Shown: positions 51,375 to 60,886, counted from the stretch's first letter. The stretch: DNA of 64,000 nt from Pedobacter sp. D749 (GCF_019317285.1 NZ_CP079218.1:930001-994000), one strand, 5' to 3'. Notes: generated by a model not told the origin, from the sequence alone. Made by a program: numbers and translations.

Positions 51375-52400
51375 GACATCCTATTCATTTTATCAACTAA
51401 GGTGTTCTAAGGTGGTTGGAAAAATGAGGATGGTAAAAAATAACCACCTACACTATTTGTTGAAGATAATAGTTAGCTAAGGTGCACTTACATGTCTTAG
51501 GTGGTGAAAAATCGGAGTATTATTTTTACCATGTAAGTCACCTAAGGCCATCTAAGTTTTTAGGTGCCCTATTGTGTTAATGATTAACTAATTGCACTTA
51601 CATGTCTTAGGTTGGTGAAAAATTCGTAGTATTATTTTTACCATGTAAGTCACCTGAGGCCATCTAAGTGTTACGCACCCTATTGTTAATAATTAACTAA
51701 TTGCCCTTACATGTCTTAGGTGGTGAAAAATTCGGGGTATTATTTTTACCATGTAAGTCACCTAAGGCCATCTAAGTTTTTAGGTGCCCTATTGTGTTAA
51801 TGATTAACTAATTGCACTTACATGTCTTAGGTGGTGAAAAATTCGGAGTATTATTTTTACCATGTAAGTCACCTAAGGCCATCTAAGTTTTTAGGTGCCC
51901 TATTGTGTTAATGATTAACTAATTGCACTTACATGTCTTAGGTTGGTGAAAAATCGGAGTATTATTTTTACCATGTAAGTCACCTAAGGCCATCTAAGTT
52001 TTTAGGTGCCCTATTGTGTTAATGATTAACTAATCGCACTTACATGTCTTAGGTGGTGAAAAATTCGGAGTATTATTTTTATCATGTAAGTCACCTAAGG
52101 CCATCTAAGTTTTTAGGTGCCCTATTATGTTAATGACTAACTAATTGCACTTACATGTCTTAGGGGGTGAAAAATTCGTAGTATTATTTTTACCATGTAA
52201 GTCACCTAAGGCCATCTAAGTTTTTAGGTGCCCTATTGATTAACTAATTGCACTTATATGTCTTAGGTGGTGAAAAAATCAGTGTATTAATCTTACCGCC
52301 TTAGCCACTTGAGGTCATTTAAAGTTTATACACCTTGCATTCGATTAAGCTTTATTGATTAGCTAAGATCTTTGTTGCATCTCGGGCGGTGAAAACTATA
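51375..52400. repeat. Tandem array of eight ~111-bp structured repeats
   Basis: Units start at 51485, 51595, 51704, 51815, 51926, 52037, 52148 and 52251 (periods 110, 109, 111, 111, 111, 111, 103), with degenerate flanks from 51375 and to about 52400. Inner units are more than 90% alike. Each unit holds CTTACATG, CTTAGGTG, then CATGTAAG, CACCTAAG (order A-B-A'-B'), and a further hairpin CACCTAA...TTAGGTG. No reading frame runs through the array on either strand. No variable spacers, so it is not CRISPR. Confidence 0.95.
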
Positions 52401-52430
52401 ACACAACATTTTTTTACTGCGGTATTTATG

Positions 52431-52459
52431 AATGCTGCGCAGATTTATCTAAGTTTGTT
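52431..52459 (+). promoter_or_regulatory. 29-bp promoter segment shared with ftsK
   Basis: Same as 46578-46606 except one base. It contains TAagTTTG (52450-52457), which ends 6 nt before the ATG at 52464. Confidence 0.6.
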
Positions 52460-52463
52460 TCCA

Positions 52464-52736
52464 ATGTCATTGCCACTAACAAACCATACTTTAGAGAAAT
52501 TAGAAGCCCTGCTTTTTGCTATGGGTTATAAGGTACGTTATGAGAAAGGGAACTTTAAAACGGGTTCTTGTCTGCTCGAACACAATAAGGTTGTTGTAGT
52601 AAATAAGTTTTCAAATCTGGAAGGAAAAATTGCCGCATTAGTTACATTGGTAAAACAGACCAATGCCGACGAAAACCTGTTAGACGAAAAACAAAGACAA
52701 TTTTATCAATCTTTACAACAAACCGAATTGTTTTAA
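52464..52736 (+). CDS. Small conserved-looking protein upstream of MBL hydrolase
   Basis: A 90-residue soluble protein, 'MSLPLTNHTLEKLEALLFAMG', with 'YKVRYEKGNFKTGSCLLEHN' and a helical end 'DEKQRQFYQSLQQTELF'. No named family; the single Cys and pattern do not suggest an enzyme. ATG 52464 is chosen over 52389 because the earlier start would translate the promoter segment shared with ftsK. The MBL hydrolase begins 49 bases after its stop. Confidence 0.7.
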   Translation: MSLPLTNHTLEKLEALLFAMGYKVRYEKGNFKTGSCLLEHNKVVVVNKFSNLEGKIAALVTLVKQTNADENLLDEKQRQFYQSLQQTELF

Positions 52737-52785
52737 TGGAAATACAAAGCAAGGATTACGTATTTAGAAAGGAAAGTTTAAGCAG

Positions 52786-53550
52786 ATGAAAGTTACTTTT
52801 TTAGGTACCGGCACATCACAAGGCGTTCCGGTAATTGCTTGTAATTGCGAAGTTTGCAGGTCTTCAGATCATAGAGACAACCGTTTAAGAACATCTGTTT
52901 TAATAGAAACAGATGATAAAACCATTGTGGTAGATAGCGGACCTGATTTCCGTTACCAGCTTTTGCGCGAAAAGGTAAAAGACCTGGATGCCGTACTGTT
53001 TACACACGAACACAAAGACCATATTGCAGGTTTAGATGATATCAGGCCGTTTAATTACCTGCTCCATAAGGTAATTGATGTTTATGCTACCGAAAGGGTA
53101 CAAACAGCATTAAAAAGAGAGTTTTATTATATTTTTGCCGAAACCAAATACCATGGTTTACCGCAGATTAATTTGCATACCGTAACCAATGGCGAAGATT
53201 TTAAAATTGGCGAAACTACCATCATTCCATTTGAGGTAATGCACCATTTATTGCCGATTACCGGCTACCGGATTGGCGACTTTACCTACATTACCGATGC
53301 CAAAACGATATCAGAGCAAAGTTTTGAAAAAATAAAGGGAACAAAAATATTGGTGCTTAATGCTTTGCAGAAAGAACCACATATTTCGCATTTTACCCTG
53401 GGCGAGGCCATTGCCTTTGCCAAAAGGGTAGGGGCTGAAACCACCTATTTTACACACATTAGCCATACTTTGGGTAAACATGCCGATGTTGAAAAAGACT
53501 TGCCAGCGAACATCAGGCTGGCTTACGATGGGTTTAGTTTCGAGTGTTAA
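52786..53550 (+). CDS. MBL-fold metallo-hydrolase (PhnP-like)
   Basis: A 254-residue metallo-beta-lactamase-fold enzyme close to PhnP and RNase Z-like phosphodiesterases: 'FLGTGTSQGVPVIACNCEVC' (with CNCEVC, a Zn site typical of PhnP), 'SGPDFRYQLL', the HxHxDH motif 'THEHKDHIAGLDD', 'VMHHLLPITGYRI', 'TYITDAKTIS' and 'YFTHISHTLGKH'. It probably hydrolyses a cyclic phosphodiester. No phn genes lie nearby, so the physiological substrate is open. Confidence 0.9.
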   Translation: MKVTFLGTGTSQGVPVIACNCEVCRSSDHRDNRLRTSVLIETDDKTIVVDSGPDFRYQLLREKVKDLDAVLFTHEHKDHIAGLDDIRPFNYLLHKVIDVYATERVQTALKREFYYIFAETKYHGLPQINLHTVTNGEDFKIGETTIIPFEVMHHLLPITGYRIGDFTYITDAKTISEQSFEKIKGTKILVLNALQKEPHISHFTLGEAIAFAKRVGAETTYFTHISHTLGKHADVEKDLPANIRLAYDGFSFEC

Positions 53551-53580
53551 CGTTATTTAACGTAAAAGCTTCATTCGTGA

Positions 53581-54219
53581 TTAAAAAACGAAACTGCCGC
53601 AATAGGTACTCGCAGATATCCCCATTCTGTCGTCTGCAATGAAAGCCATCCAGGTATGAAATGTCTTTCCTTTATAAAAGGACGGAATTTCCAGGCTTTC
53701 CCTTTCTTTTAACCGCTTAGCACCACTTGTTTCATAGATGGCCGTTTTATTGTCCACATCATAAACCATTAACATCACCTGGTCATGTTGCCTGGTGTAA
53801 TCGCCGTTAGCATTATCCGTCCAGCTGAAATGTACACCCGCATCATCGTGTTCCAGCTTAACATCCTCCGCACCGCTGAGGTTTCCAAAGCTTAAACGCA
53901 CAGCGGTATAGTCGATTTCGCCGGCGGCATTTTGGGCATTCAGCATATTATAGGATTTGGCAACATTATGGGCGGTCATCATGCGTTTTTTCGACTCGAG
54001 GTTAAAACCAATCCGGATAAAAGCAACAATCGGACTTAAGAAGGTCTGCATTATGGTAAAACGGGATCTGCAGGCCTTTTGATCAGCACTACCGGTTTTG
54101 TTTTTTATGGATTTTCTGCGTTTGCTCCTGATGACCCATTTTCCGTTCAGGTAATAACCTGTCACGGTGCCCACCGTTCCGGTGAAGCCGCCGTTAATTC
54201 CGTTTTCTATTTTTCCCAT
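53581..54219 (-). CDS. DUF6266 protein
   Basis: A 212-residue protein of DUF6266, common in Sphingobacteria and often multi-copy: 'MGKIENGINGGFTGTVGTVTGYYLNGKWVIRSKRR' in outline, then 'KACRSRFTIMQTFLSPIVAFI' and an Ig-like second half ending 'YCGSFVF'. No signal peptide. Function unknown. It converges with the MBL hydrolase and is followed on the right by tRNA-Leu(GAG). Confidence 0.85.
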   Translation of the reverse strand: MGKIENGINGGFTGTVGTVTGYYLNGKWVIRSKRRKSIKNKTGSADQKACRSRFTIMQTFLSPIVAFIRIGFNLESKKRMMTAHNVAKSYNMLNAQNAAGEIDYTAVRLSFGNLSGAEDVKLEHDDAGVHFSWTDNANGDYTRQHDQVMLMVYDVDNKTAIYETSGAKRLKERESLEIPSFYKGKTFHTWMAFIADDRMGISASTYCGSFVF

Positions 54220-54568
54220 GATTGCATTAGTTTAGGTAATACAATATAGTAAATTGTTGATTGATAAACAAATAAGTTGTATTTGCTTCTGACTTAAGTC
54301 GGTATTTATTCGGGTATAATTGTCAGAAGTCCGACGAAACCCCGTCTTAAGTGCGTCGAAAGTCCATCGTAACCGTAAGGCTTTTATGCCTGTCTTATAG
54401 GAATAAGCTTAACAATACAAAGTGGTGTTTGCTATTTATTTAGATTTGATTTTGGTGTTACTGTCTGGTTTACAATCTTAAGAACTGCTTTCCGGAATTT
54501 TAGTTCAAAAAATATTTTGTGAATGTTGCAGTGCACTATGGTTAATTTATATATTTGCAATTCTTCAA
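54220..54568. other. Spacer before tRNA-Leu(GAG)
   Basis: AT-rich, no gene. A TAtaTTTG -7 box at 54550-54557 with GTTG 21 nt upstream (54525-54528) is the tRNA promoter; its -33 box is weaker than those of the other two tRNA-Leu genes. Confidence 0.55.
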
Positions 54569-54652
54569 ACCCAGGTGGCGAAATTGGTAGACGCACCAGC
54601 TTGAGGGGCTGGCGCCTGTATGGGTGTGGGAGTTCGAATCTCCTCTTGGGTA
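54569..54652 (+). tRNA. tRNA-Leu(GAG)
   Basis: An 84-nt class II tRNA. The acceptor ACCCAGG pairs with CTTGGGT (one G-U), discriminator A; anticodon stem CCAGC/GCTGG with loop TTGAGGG, so anticodon GAG (reads CTC); variable arm CGCCTGTATGGGTG; T-arm with GTTCGAATC. CCA is not encoded. The 5' base is A. Confidence 0.95.
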
Positions 54653-54678
54653 CAGTTCTAAGTATTCATACTTAGTAT

Positions 54679-54716
54679 AAAACCGGTACTTTGAACAATT
54701 CAAAATACCGGTTTTT
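54679..54716 (+). terminator. Terminator of tRNA-Leu(GAG)
   Basis: AAACCGGTACTTTGAA/TTCAAAATACCGGTTT around a CAA loop, then T(3-5). Confidence 0.85.
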
Positions 54717-55348
54717 AGTATTAAATCGGCGTATAAAGCTATTTCAGCTATGTTTAAAATATTCCTGCTAAAGGTTTTTACGATTAAGGGGGATTAGCAG
54801 ATTATATTTGAACTCTTTTGACCGAAAGGTATATTGTGGAGAATATTGCATTTTAAACATTTTTTTCTTAAATTTTTATAAATCAAAAACTTGTGAAATT
54901 CACTATCTGATACTAAGTCAGAAGTCAGTCACGTATTTTAGTAATATTGAGAGAAATGCTTTACTAAAGTTTCGGATCACTTTACATTTCTTTACTTTTT
55001 TAATCTATGTGTTCTGACTGGTAATTAAGGCGCTAATAGAAGACAAGCTGGGTAATTTTTCAAAGTTAACCGACCGCTAGCTATCATCCCGATTTGAAGG
55101 GATCTGTCAAGACGAATCTCGTTAGCGAGGTGTTGTAATTGATATAGCTGAGCAAATGCAAATTATTGTGTACATGGCTCACAAGGTTTTGAAGCGCTTT
55201 GAATTGGGTAGGTTGACGAAGTATTGATGTTTTTTATATAGTTGTATTTAAATGGATTTAATTATATCTTAGAGTGGTAAAGTGCTAATAATCTGATTAT
55301 AAAATTGATACAGATTGTTCCTTGCAAGAAACTATAACGCTCAAAAAA
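54717..55348. other. 630-bp AT-rich spacer, no supported gene
   Basis: The 69-codon frame at 54808-55017 has no protein-like features. At 55138-55236 a 33-codon frame 'RGVVIDIAEQMQIIVYMAHK...' ending in TGA could be a relic, but I cannot assign it. Nothing else was seen. Confidence 0.5.
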
Positions 55349-57655
55349 ATGAAAAAATTTCTCGTAATTCTATGCTGCGTCGCCATATCAATCAGCATAA
55401 AAGCGCAGCAAATGGTGACCGCATTACCATCAGTAGGTGAAATTCCTATGGGTGATAAGACAGAAATTGTTCTCAAACTACCTTCTGGCGACCTCAAGGT
55501 TTTAGAGATGCTAAGGTCAAAAAAATTTGAATTGAGGCTTGACAAGTTCGTCATAGCGGCTTATACTATTACCGAAGTGGTGCCAAATGAAAGCTTCAAG
55601 CTAAGCTTTGACTGTCCAAAAGAGCTGGGGCTTGCAGGTAAAGAAAAAAAACTGTTGCTTAGAGACGAGCAGGCAGAGGTGGTCGTTAAACTGAATATCT
55701 TTTCTACGGCTCCTGTAATGAAGGAAATGTTTCCTGGACTGGTACAAACTCCTGGTGACAAAGTTGTCTTTACCGATGTACTTGAAGCTCAGGACTTGAT
55801 TCTAAAGGTCGATAATTATGCAGCTATTGAGCGAATTACTTTTACCGATGAATCAGTAAGGCTGGTAGGAGCTAATTCGAACTCTATAGATTATACTAAT
55901 AGCGATTTCCGGGTAAACCCTTCCGAGAACTTGATTATACTCAAAGCTCACCTGCTCGGAGTGAAGTCCATGCAGGTGAAACTGTTTTATATCGCACAGG
56001 GTACGTTAGTTGAAACTCCAACAGTGGCAATGAACGATCCTTATCTGCGCTTGGACAGGAGGTACTTGGGCGGAACCTTTACCCTTAATCCTAAAAAGCT
56101 GTATGTTGATGATTTTTTCGATCAGAGCCTAAAGCCATTGATAAGGGTAGACCTAAAGGAACAAGGGCAAGTTGGTACCGATTATACTTTCTCCCTAGTT
56201 GGTACCAATCCACAGGTAACTGGCATCGCCGTGAAGGTAAAAGGTACTACTAATGCTAAGGCAAGATACATTGCGGGTAAGGATATCGAACTTGAACTTC
56301 CAAATATTCTCTCGGCAGGGAGTTATGAGTTGACGGCAAATCCTCCAACTGGAGGTGGAAATACACTTTCAGCTGAATTGAACATTTTGCCTGAACCAAA
56401 GATAGACAGAGTATGCGTATTGAACAGTACTTCACTGGAGTTGGTAAGAAAGTTTGGCAACAAATATACCATTAATATCAAGGGGGCCAAACTCGAACAG
56501 ATGACAGACGTCAAGATAGAACTCGTTGGTAAGGATCCAGGAAATTCTAGAAGTTTCACCCTAGCAAGGGATCCAGGTTATCAACGCGACGGTTTAGGTG
56601 TGACCCTTGCTTTCGATAGCAAAGATCCCAATCTTATACCGATAGGGGATTTTCAAGTTAGGTTGGTCCGCACAGGAAACGACCCGTTGATGCCAAGAAT
56701 GTACGACAGCGATAATTATATCAAAATTTCCTATCCAAAATTAATCGATCCAAAACAAATAGAAATGGTCGAGCTCGCAAATGCGCACTTTGTTCCCGAT
56801 GAGGATCTTCGTGAAAGCCAGCGTTATGACAAGCTAAGAAGGATAAGGGTGATTAGACCAGAAAGTCCCTTGCTGCTCAATATCAAGCCTTCAGGGCAGC
56901 TCCAAGAAAAAGGGCCACAGTTTCTTGATGTCCAAGCTGTCTACTATAAGTCCAATGGTAGTGAATCGAAGATACAATGGACCGAAGGTGCGACTAAAAG
57001 TATCAGCATCGCAGAGAATGAAGTGGTTTACGACCTGAGGAATGCACTTGAGATCAAAGAGAAACTTGGCATAAACGAGAAGATATTTGTGACCGTTAAA
57101 CATTCTTCTGAAGCTTATGGTCCGATAAATTCCTCTTTGCCTATTACCTACAAGTACTATCGAGAGGTTGGGTTCTGGGACAGATTTGGGATTACTGCAT
57201 CCATTCCTCCTTATATGATTACCGGAAGAAAAGTGGCTAGAAAGACCATTACCAAAGATGCAAGTGGGGCAGTTGTCGATGTAAAATATGATGGCGAAAA
57301 AATGTTCGAAGTGCAGTCGCTGGTAATCAATGCTGGGCTTGGCTTTAAGTACAGGTTCAAGGATCGGAATTACGAGAACTCAAACTTTGCACTGACAACA
57401 TACTTGATGGGCATGAACTTTTCGGACTCCAAGAACAGGTCAGAGCAAATAAACCAAGAAGGTAATTATGACATTATTGGTAATGGTAGTTTCAATATGC
57501 TGGTAATGGGAGAATTTTCGATCGCAAACTTAGATTCTATCAATACTAGGATTCCAATATATTTTGGTTCTGCGATTGTTTTCAAACCTCTTGATAAAGG
57601 GCAGAACATGGCTTGGATGTTAGGGCTCGGAATCGAAATCAAGATTGGGCACTAA
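55349..57655 (+). CDS. Large secreted protein of unknown function
   Basis: A 768-residue protein with a signal peptide ('MKKFLVILCCVAISISIKAQ', cut near Ala-Gln). The long middle (about 30-600) is beta-rich with segments like 'TDYTFSLVGTNPQVTGIAVKV', 'SAGSYELTANPPTGG' and 'KYTINIKGAKLEQMTDVKIEL' that resemble IPT/TIG or other Ig-like domains. The end (about 610-768) looks like an outer-membrane barrel domain: alternating strands, 'FEVQSLVINAGLGFKYRFKD' and a final 'AWMLGLGIEIKIGH'. It is probably surface-located. ATG 55349 starts the signal peptide. No family recognised. It stands alone in a gene-poor region. Confidence 0.8.
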   Translation: MKKFLVILCCVAISISIKAQQMVTALPSVGEIPMGDKTEIVLKLPSGDLKVLEMLRSKKFELRLDKFVIAAYTITEVVPNESFKLSFDCPKELGLAGKEKKLLLRDEQAEVVVKLNIFSTAPVMKEMFPGLVQTPGDKVVFTDVLEAQDLILKVDNYAAIERITFTDESVRLVGANSNSIDYTNSDFRVNPSENLIILKAHLLGVKSMQVKLFYIAQGTLVETPTVAMNDPYLRLDRRYLGGTFTLNPKKLYVDDFFDQSLKPLIRVDLKEQGQVGTDYTFSLVGTNPQVTGIAVKVKGTTNAKARYIAGKDIELELPNILSAGSYELTANPPTGGGNTLSAELNILPEPKIDRVCVLNSTSLELVRKFGNKYTINIKGAKLEQMTDVKIELVGKDPGNSRSFTLARDPGYQRDGLGVTLAFDSKDPNLIPIGDFQVRLVRTGNDPLMPRMYDSDNYIKISYPKLIDPKQIEMVELANAHFVPDEDLRESQRYDKLRRIRVIRPESPLLLNIKPSGQLQEKGPQFLDVQAVYYKSNGSESKIQWTEGATKSISIAENEVVYDLRNALEIKEKLGINEKIFVTVKHSSEAYGPINSSLPITYKYYREVGFWDRFGITASIPPYMITGRKVARKTITKDASGAVVDVKYDGEKMFEVQSLVINAGLGFKYRFKDRNYENSNFALTTYLMGMNFSDSKNRSEQINQEGNYDIIGNGSFNMLVMGEFSIANLDSINTRIPIYFGSAIVFKPLDKGQNMAWMLGLGIEIKIGH

Positions 57656-58146
57656 TGATACAGGGAAAATTTTACCCTCAAAGAACTGAAGAATTTAAAA
57701 ATTCAAAGAAAAAGAAAGCGAGTTCTACACCTCATTAATTACTGTAGAAAAAGAAATTGAAGAGTTTCGTTTATACATTCGTTAGATAAGAATTCCGTTA
57801 AATAGCTAATGTGCCCAAGCGGTAGGATTTTTTGTTAAAAGATAAAAGTATCTAAATTATTTTAATCAATACATCTATTAATTCTTAATTCTAACTCAGC
57901 CAAAACTCAGCCAGTAGACTTGCAAACTTGGCAAGAAACTCTGCTTTAGAAATTGCAATAAGGAAGTGAAAATGTACGTTTTTTGCTAAAAAAAAGAATT
58001 TTTTCCGTAAATTTTTTTTGTGGACTATAACGTAATCTTCACGTTATAGATTTAAAATATGCCTTTAAATCGGTTATAATGATGTTTTTGTCTATATTTA
58101 TTTTAAGTTATTGAAAAAAAACTCTGCCAAATCACCCAAAATGACA

Positions 58147-58182
58147 AATAAAAAACCGCTTTTGGAGCATCAAAAGCAGCGT
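58147..58182 (-). terminator. Terminator-like hairpin, minus strand
   Basis: On the minus strand GCTGCTTTTG pairs with CAAAAGCGG around ATGCTC and is followed by T(6). It lies 720 bases after the end of the three-gene operon and could end that transcript or a small RNA. Confidence 0.65.
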
Positions 58183-58343
58183 TTAGATCGGAATTGATGA
58201 AATATCCATTCCGATAATCTCCACTAACCACAATAAATAATTTAATACAAAACAGTTAAAGTTAACCACCAATACTGCATCTGATTCCAGCCTCAATAAT
58301 TAACTTTCACATTTGCCAAATTTTTTGTTCTATTATAATCTGG

Positions 58344-58377
58344 TCAAGGTGATCTAATATAAAATCACCTTGATTTT
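58344..58377 (+). terminator. Terminator-like hairpin, plus strand
   Basis: Perfect TCAAGGTGAT/ATCACCTTGA with a 10-nt loop, followed by TTTTT. No gene is seen directly upstream on the plus strand. Confidence 0.7.
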
Positions 58378-58900
58378 TGATACCTGATTAAATGAATTTT
58401 TTTTCTTTCCAAATCCTCAATTATTGGCTCATAAGCAATAAAAATTGATTTAAATATTCAATTATTCCTGCTGATCGGAACACTTTTTAAAACTCAAAAA
58501 TCTGATTTTTAGATTTTTGTGTTTTTAAATTACTCCTGTTTTAAGTATTTTTGACGCGATTTATAAAATTCTGATTTCGCAATTTTTTGATTTTCAAACA
58601 CTTCAAAATCGCAGATTTTGGAGATATATTTTACCGGTTTTGCATCATTTTGACTACCAATTCATTAAGATTATCGTGTTTTTTATCAAAATAAATTGAG
58701 CTCTGATACCATGAGCAGATTAGCTTAGAACATTTTTTCCAGTTTTGTTCCCACTTTTTACAATTTCGGCTATGATTTGAGTTATGGATTTAATCTACAT
58801 TGATTTTATTAATACTTTTAATAACCGATGAAATAGGAATTTACCCTTAACAAAATTGAAGATTAGTTCTTTACTTCCGATAAAGGTTTAATTTAATGAT

Positions 58901-60886
58901 TTAAACTCTTACAATAGTTACTTTTTCATTTTCAGAAACCCACTCTGGAATATCGTTTATTGGGTGAATAGGTAAGTCAGCTTCTAATGCAGACATACTA
59001 AAATGTGACATCATGCTTCCAAAATAAAGGAAAGGGTTGCCTAACATTTCAAGTCGTCTGATGCTTTTCATTAACCAAAGGTGATCCCGGAGATTTTCGG
59101 TTCTGAAATCTAAAAGCAAAATTTTGTCTTTTACATCTATATTCTGAAGTTCTATTAAGTCTTTCTTAGAATGTATGATCTTAAGTGATCCGCTAAGGTT
59201 CTCGCCAGAAAGGCTATCGAACCGGCTGATTTTATAATAAGGAAATGATCTGACATATTCGTCCATTTGCCAAACGATTATCTTGAAGTCATCAGTGACT
59301 AGAAATTCTGCTCGAAAATTATCAAAGTCTCGTGATAATTTAGTCCCAATACTTCCAATTTGATGAATTAAGTCGTTTGAAAGCACTTGTTCATTAGAAT
59401 TTTGTAACGGTAGAGGTGTTGGGTTTGATTTTGGGTGAGCAATGTAAAACTCCTTCTCTGCTATTTGAATTCCAATTACCTCGCTCGAAGCTATTGAATA
59501 CACATACTTATCATGCGCATTCTGTTCTAAGCCCTCTGGATATCCGAAAATAGCTTCAATATTAAGTTCGTCCGATTTTATTCCTAGCCTATGCACTACC
59601 GCTGTAGAATGTACGTTAAGCCAACTGGAAACCATTAATGCAGGTTGACTGGTATAATCATCTAGTTTATTTTCAAATATGAATTTCCACACTGATTCAA
59701 TTGCACTTATAAAATCCTCTAGATTATTGATAAATCCTGATTGGGGATGATTATTGCTTGAATTTATTGATGAATAATAAACACTTCTAATTGAAATCGA
59801 ACCTGCATTTGAAAAAGACAGAAAAGTACTTGTCAAATGCGCTAAGAGTTCATCGGTTATTTTGCAATTATTTAAAATGTAATTTTCATATGCGAGGGGA
59901 CTGATAATTAATGGAGAATAATCAGCCTGAAGTCCTAACTCAAATTGCCACCTCAATGGAACCAATTTAGAACTTTTATATTTTTTGTTATGAGGAACAT
60001 CTATAAAATTATCCCAAGTGTTTTTAATATACTGCATTGTTTTTAATTGTAAAAAATAGATTTCACCAGTTTCAGTAGCAGTCCATTCGATGAAAATAGG
60101 ATGATTTTCTTTCGCTTCTATTTTTAAAAGTTCTTTAAAAAGCAACTTCCAAATCAAATGGTGTTTAGAAAAAATACATTCTTTAAAAGGATCTTTTTTA
60201 TTGAGAAAAACTGAACTAGTTAGATCAGACTTTGATAGTAAACCTTCTGCATCATTATACGAATATTCGATAATGACCTCTGATGAATCGAAAGTACTTG
60301 GATTGTAGGTGGCGCCAATCCCACCAAAAACGCCTGGCACAAATTCCTGACAAATAACTGCCATGCCTAAATCAACTATCGGTAACTTTCTTGAAATTCG
60401 ATATTCAATTGCGTTGGCTGAATAATTAGATACCCAGATTTCTTTTATTGTATTTAAAGTCTGACTGATACCGATAATTTTTTTGCTTTCATATTGGCCT
60501 GATGAAACCGAGTCTACTTCATCTTCAGAGATATGTGACGATCGAAATATAAATTGCGAAGTTTGAAGATCAAGATGGCCGGCAAGTTCTTTTATACTTT
60601 CAAAAATTATCAATTCGAGTTTTGAAGAAAAAGTACCAGCACAAATTTGCTGTTGTATCTGTGAACAAGTCATGATAAGATCATCATAATTGAGCATTGA
60701 ATCAAGAGGCACAACAATCCCATTATCCTCAATAAATTGGATTAAGAAAGTTGTTGTAAGACAAAAAGATTTAGGTATCCTTTCATAAAATTGGTTTAGT
60801 CTTCCAAGACCCTTTGCTTTACCACCAATGATGTTTTTATCTGCAAGGTAATAATCCGATTCGAAAATAATGAGTTGGTCTATCAT
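58901..60886 (-). CDS. ATP-grasp/phosphohistidine phosphotransferase (PEP synthase/RPH-like)
   Basis: A 661-residue protein. Residues 1-285 are the ATP-binding domain of the PPDK/PEP synthase family: 'GGKAKGLGRLNQF' (21-33), 'FIFRSSHISEDEVDSVSSG' (R115 in RSS), 'MAVICQEFVPGVFGGIG' and 'FIEWTATETGEIYFLQLKTM'. The last 40 residues, 'FGSMMSHFSMSALEADLP...', match the swivelling domain with His628 as phosphorylatable residue. The middle (about 300-610) is unlike the PEP/pyruvate TIM barrel, which is absent. This three-part order recalls rifampin phosphotransferase and natural-product phosphotransferases. It should phosphorylate an unknown small molecule. The start overlaps the ThiC-like stop by 4 nt (ATGA). 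Confidence 0.82.
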   Translation of the reverse strand: MIDQLIIFESDYYLADKNIIGGKAKGLGRLNQFYERIPKSFCLTTTFLIQFIEDNGIVVPLDSMLNYDDLIMTCSQIQQQICAGTFSSKLELIIFESIKELAGHLDLQTSQFIFRSSHISEDEVDSVSSGQYESKKIIGISQTLNTIKEIWVSNYSANAIEYRISRKLPIVDLGMAVICQEFVPGVFGGIGATYNPSTFDSSEVIIEYSYNDAEGLLSKSDLTSSVFLNKKDPFKECIFSKHHLIWKLLFKELLKIEAKENHPIFIEWTATETGEIYFLQLKTMQYIKNTWDNFIDVPHNKKYKSSKLVPLRWQFELGLQADYSPLIISPLAYENYILNNCKITDELLAHLTSTFLSFSNAGSISIRSVYYSSINSSNNHPQSGFINNLEDFISAIESVWKFIFENKLDDYTSQPALMVSSWLNVHSTAVVHRLGIKSDELNIEAIFGYPEGLEQNAHDKYVYSIASSEVIGIQIAEKEFYIAHPKSNPTPLPLQNSNEQVLSNDLIHQIGSIGTKLSRDFDNFRAEFLVTDDFKIIVWQMDEYVRSFPYYKISRFDSLSGENLSGSLKIIHSKKDLIELQNIDVKDKILLLDFRTENLRDHLWLMKSIRRLEMLGNPFLYFGSMMSHFSMSALEADLPIHPINDIPEWVSENEKVTIVRV

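Larger units (their letters stand above)
57656..58900. other. 1.25-kb AT-rich region, two hairpins, no supported gene
   Basis: No reading frame with protein character was found. The notable structures are an ATCGGAAT/ATTCCGAT inverted repeat at 58187-58216 and the two terminator-like hairpins listed separately. A 52-codon open stretch on the minus strand near 58630-58800 has no start codon and is not called. The region could hold a small RNA or decayed genes. Confidence 0.55.

Noticed and set aside
51485..52330. CRISPR array
   Set aside because: The units of about 111 bp are contiguous and alike over their full length, with no variable spacers and no cas genes.
54569..54652. attL/attR pair at tRNA-Leu(GAG)
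   Set aside because: No second copy of the tRNA 3' end was seen to the right within the window, and no integrase; kept only as an island hypothesis.
54808..55017. 69-codon open frame after tRNA-Leu(GAG)
   Set aside because: AT-rich chance frame, rich in Phe, Ile and Leu without membrane topology or promoter.
55138..55236. Transposase C-terminal relic ('AEQMQIIVYMAHKVLKRF')
   Set aside because: Only 33 codons, no recognised family, no terminal inverted repeats nearby.
58630..58800. Decayed gene on the minus strand with 'KKWEQNWKKCSKLICSWYQ'
   Set aside because: About 52 open codons without a start codon; expected by chance in DNA of this composition.
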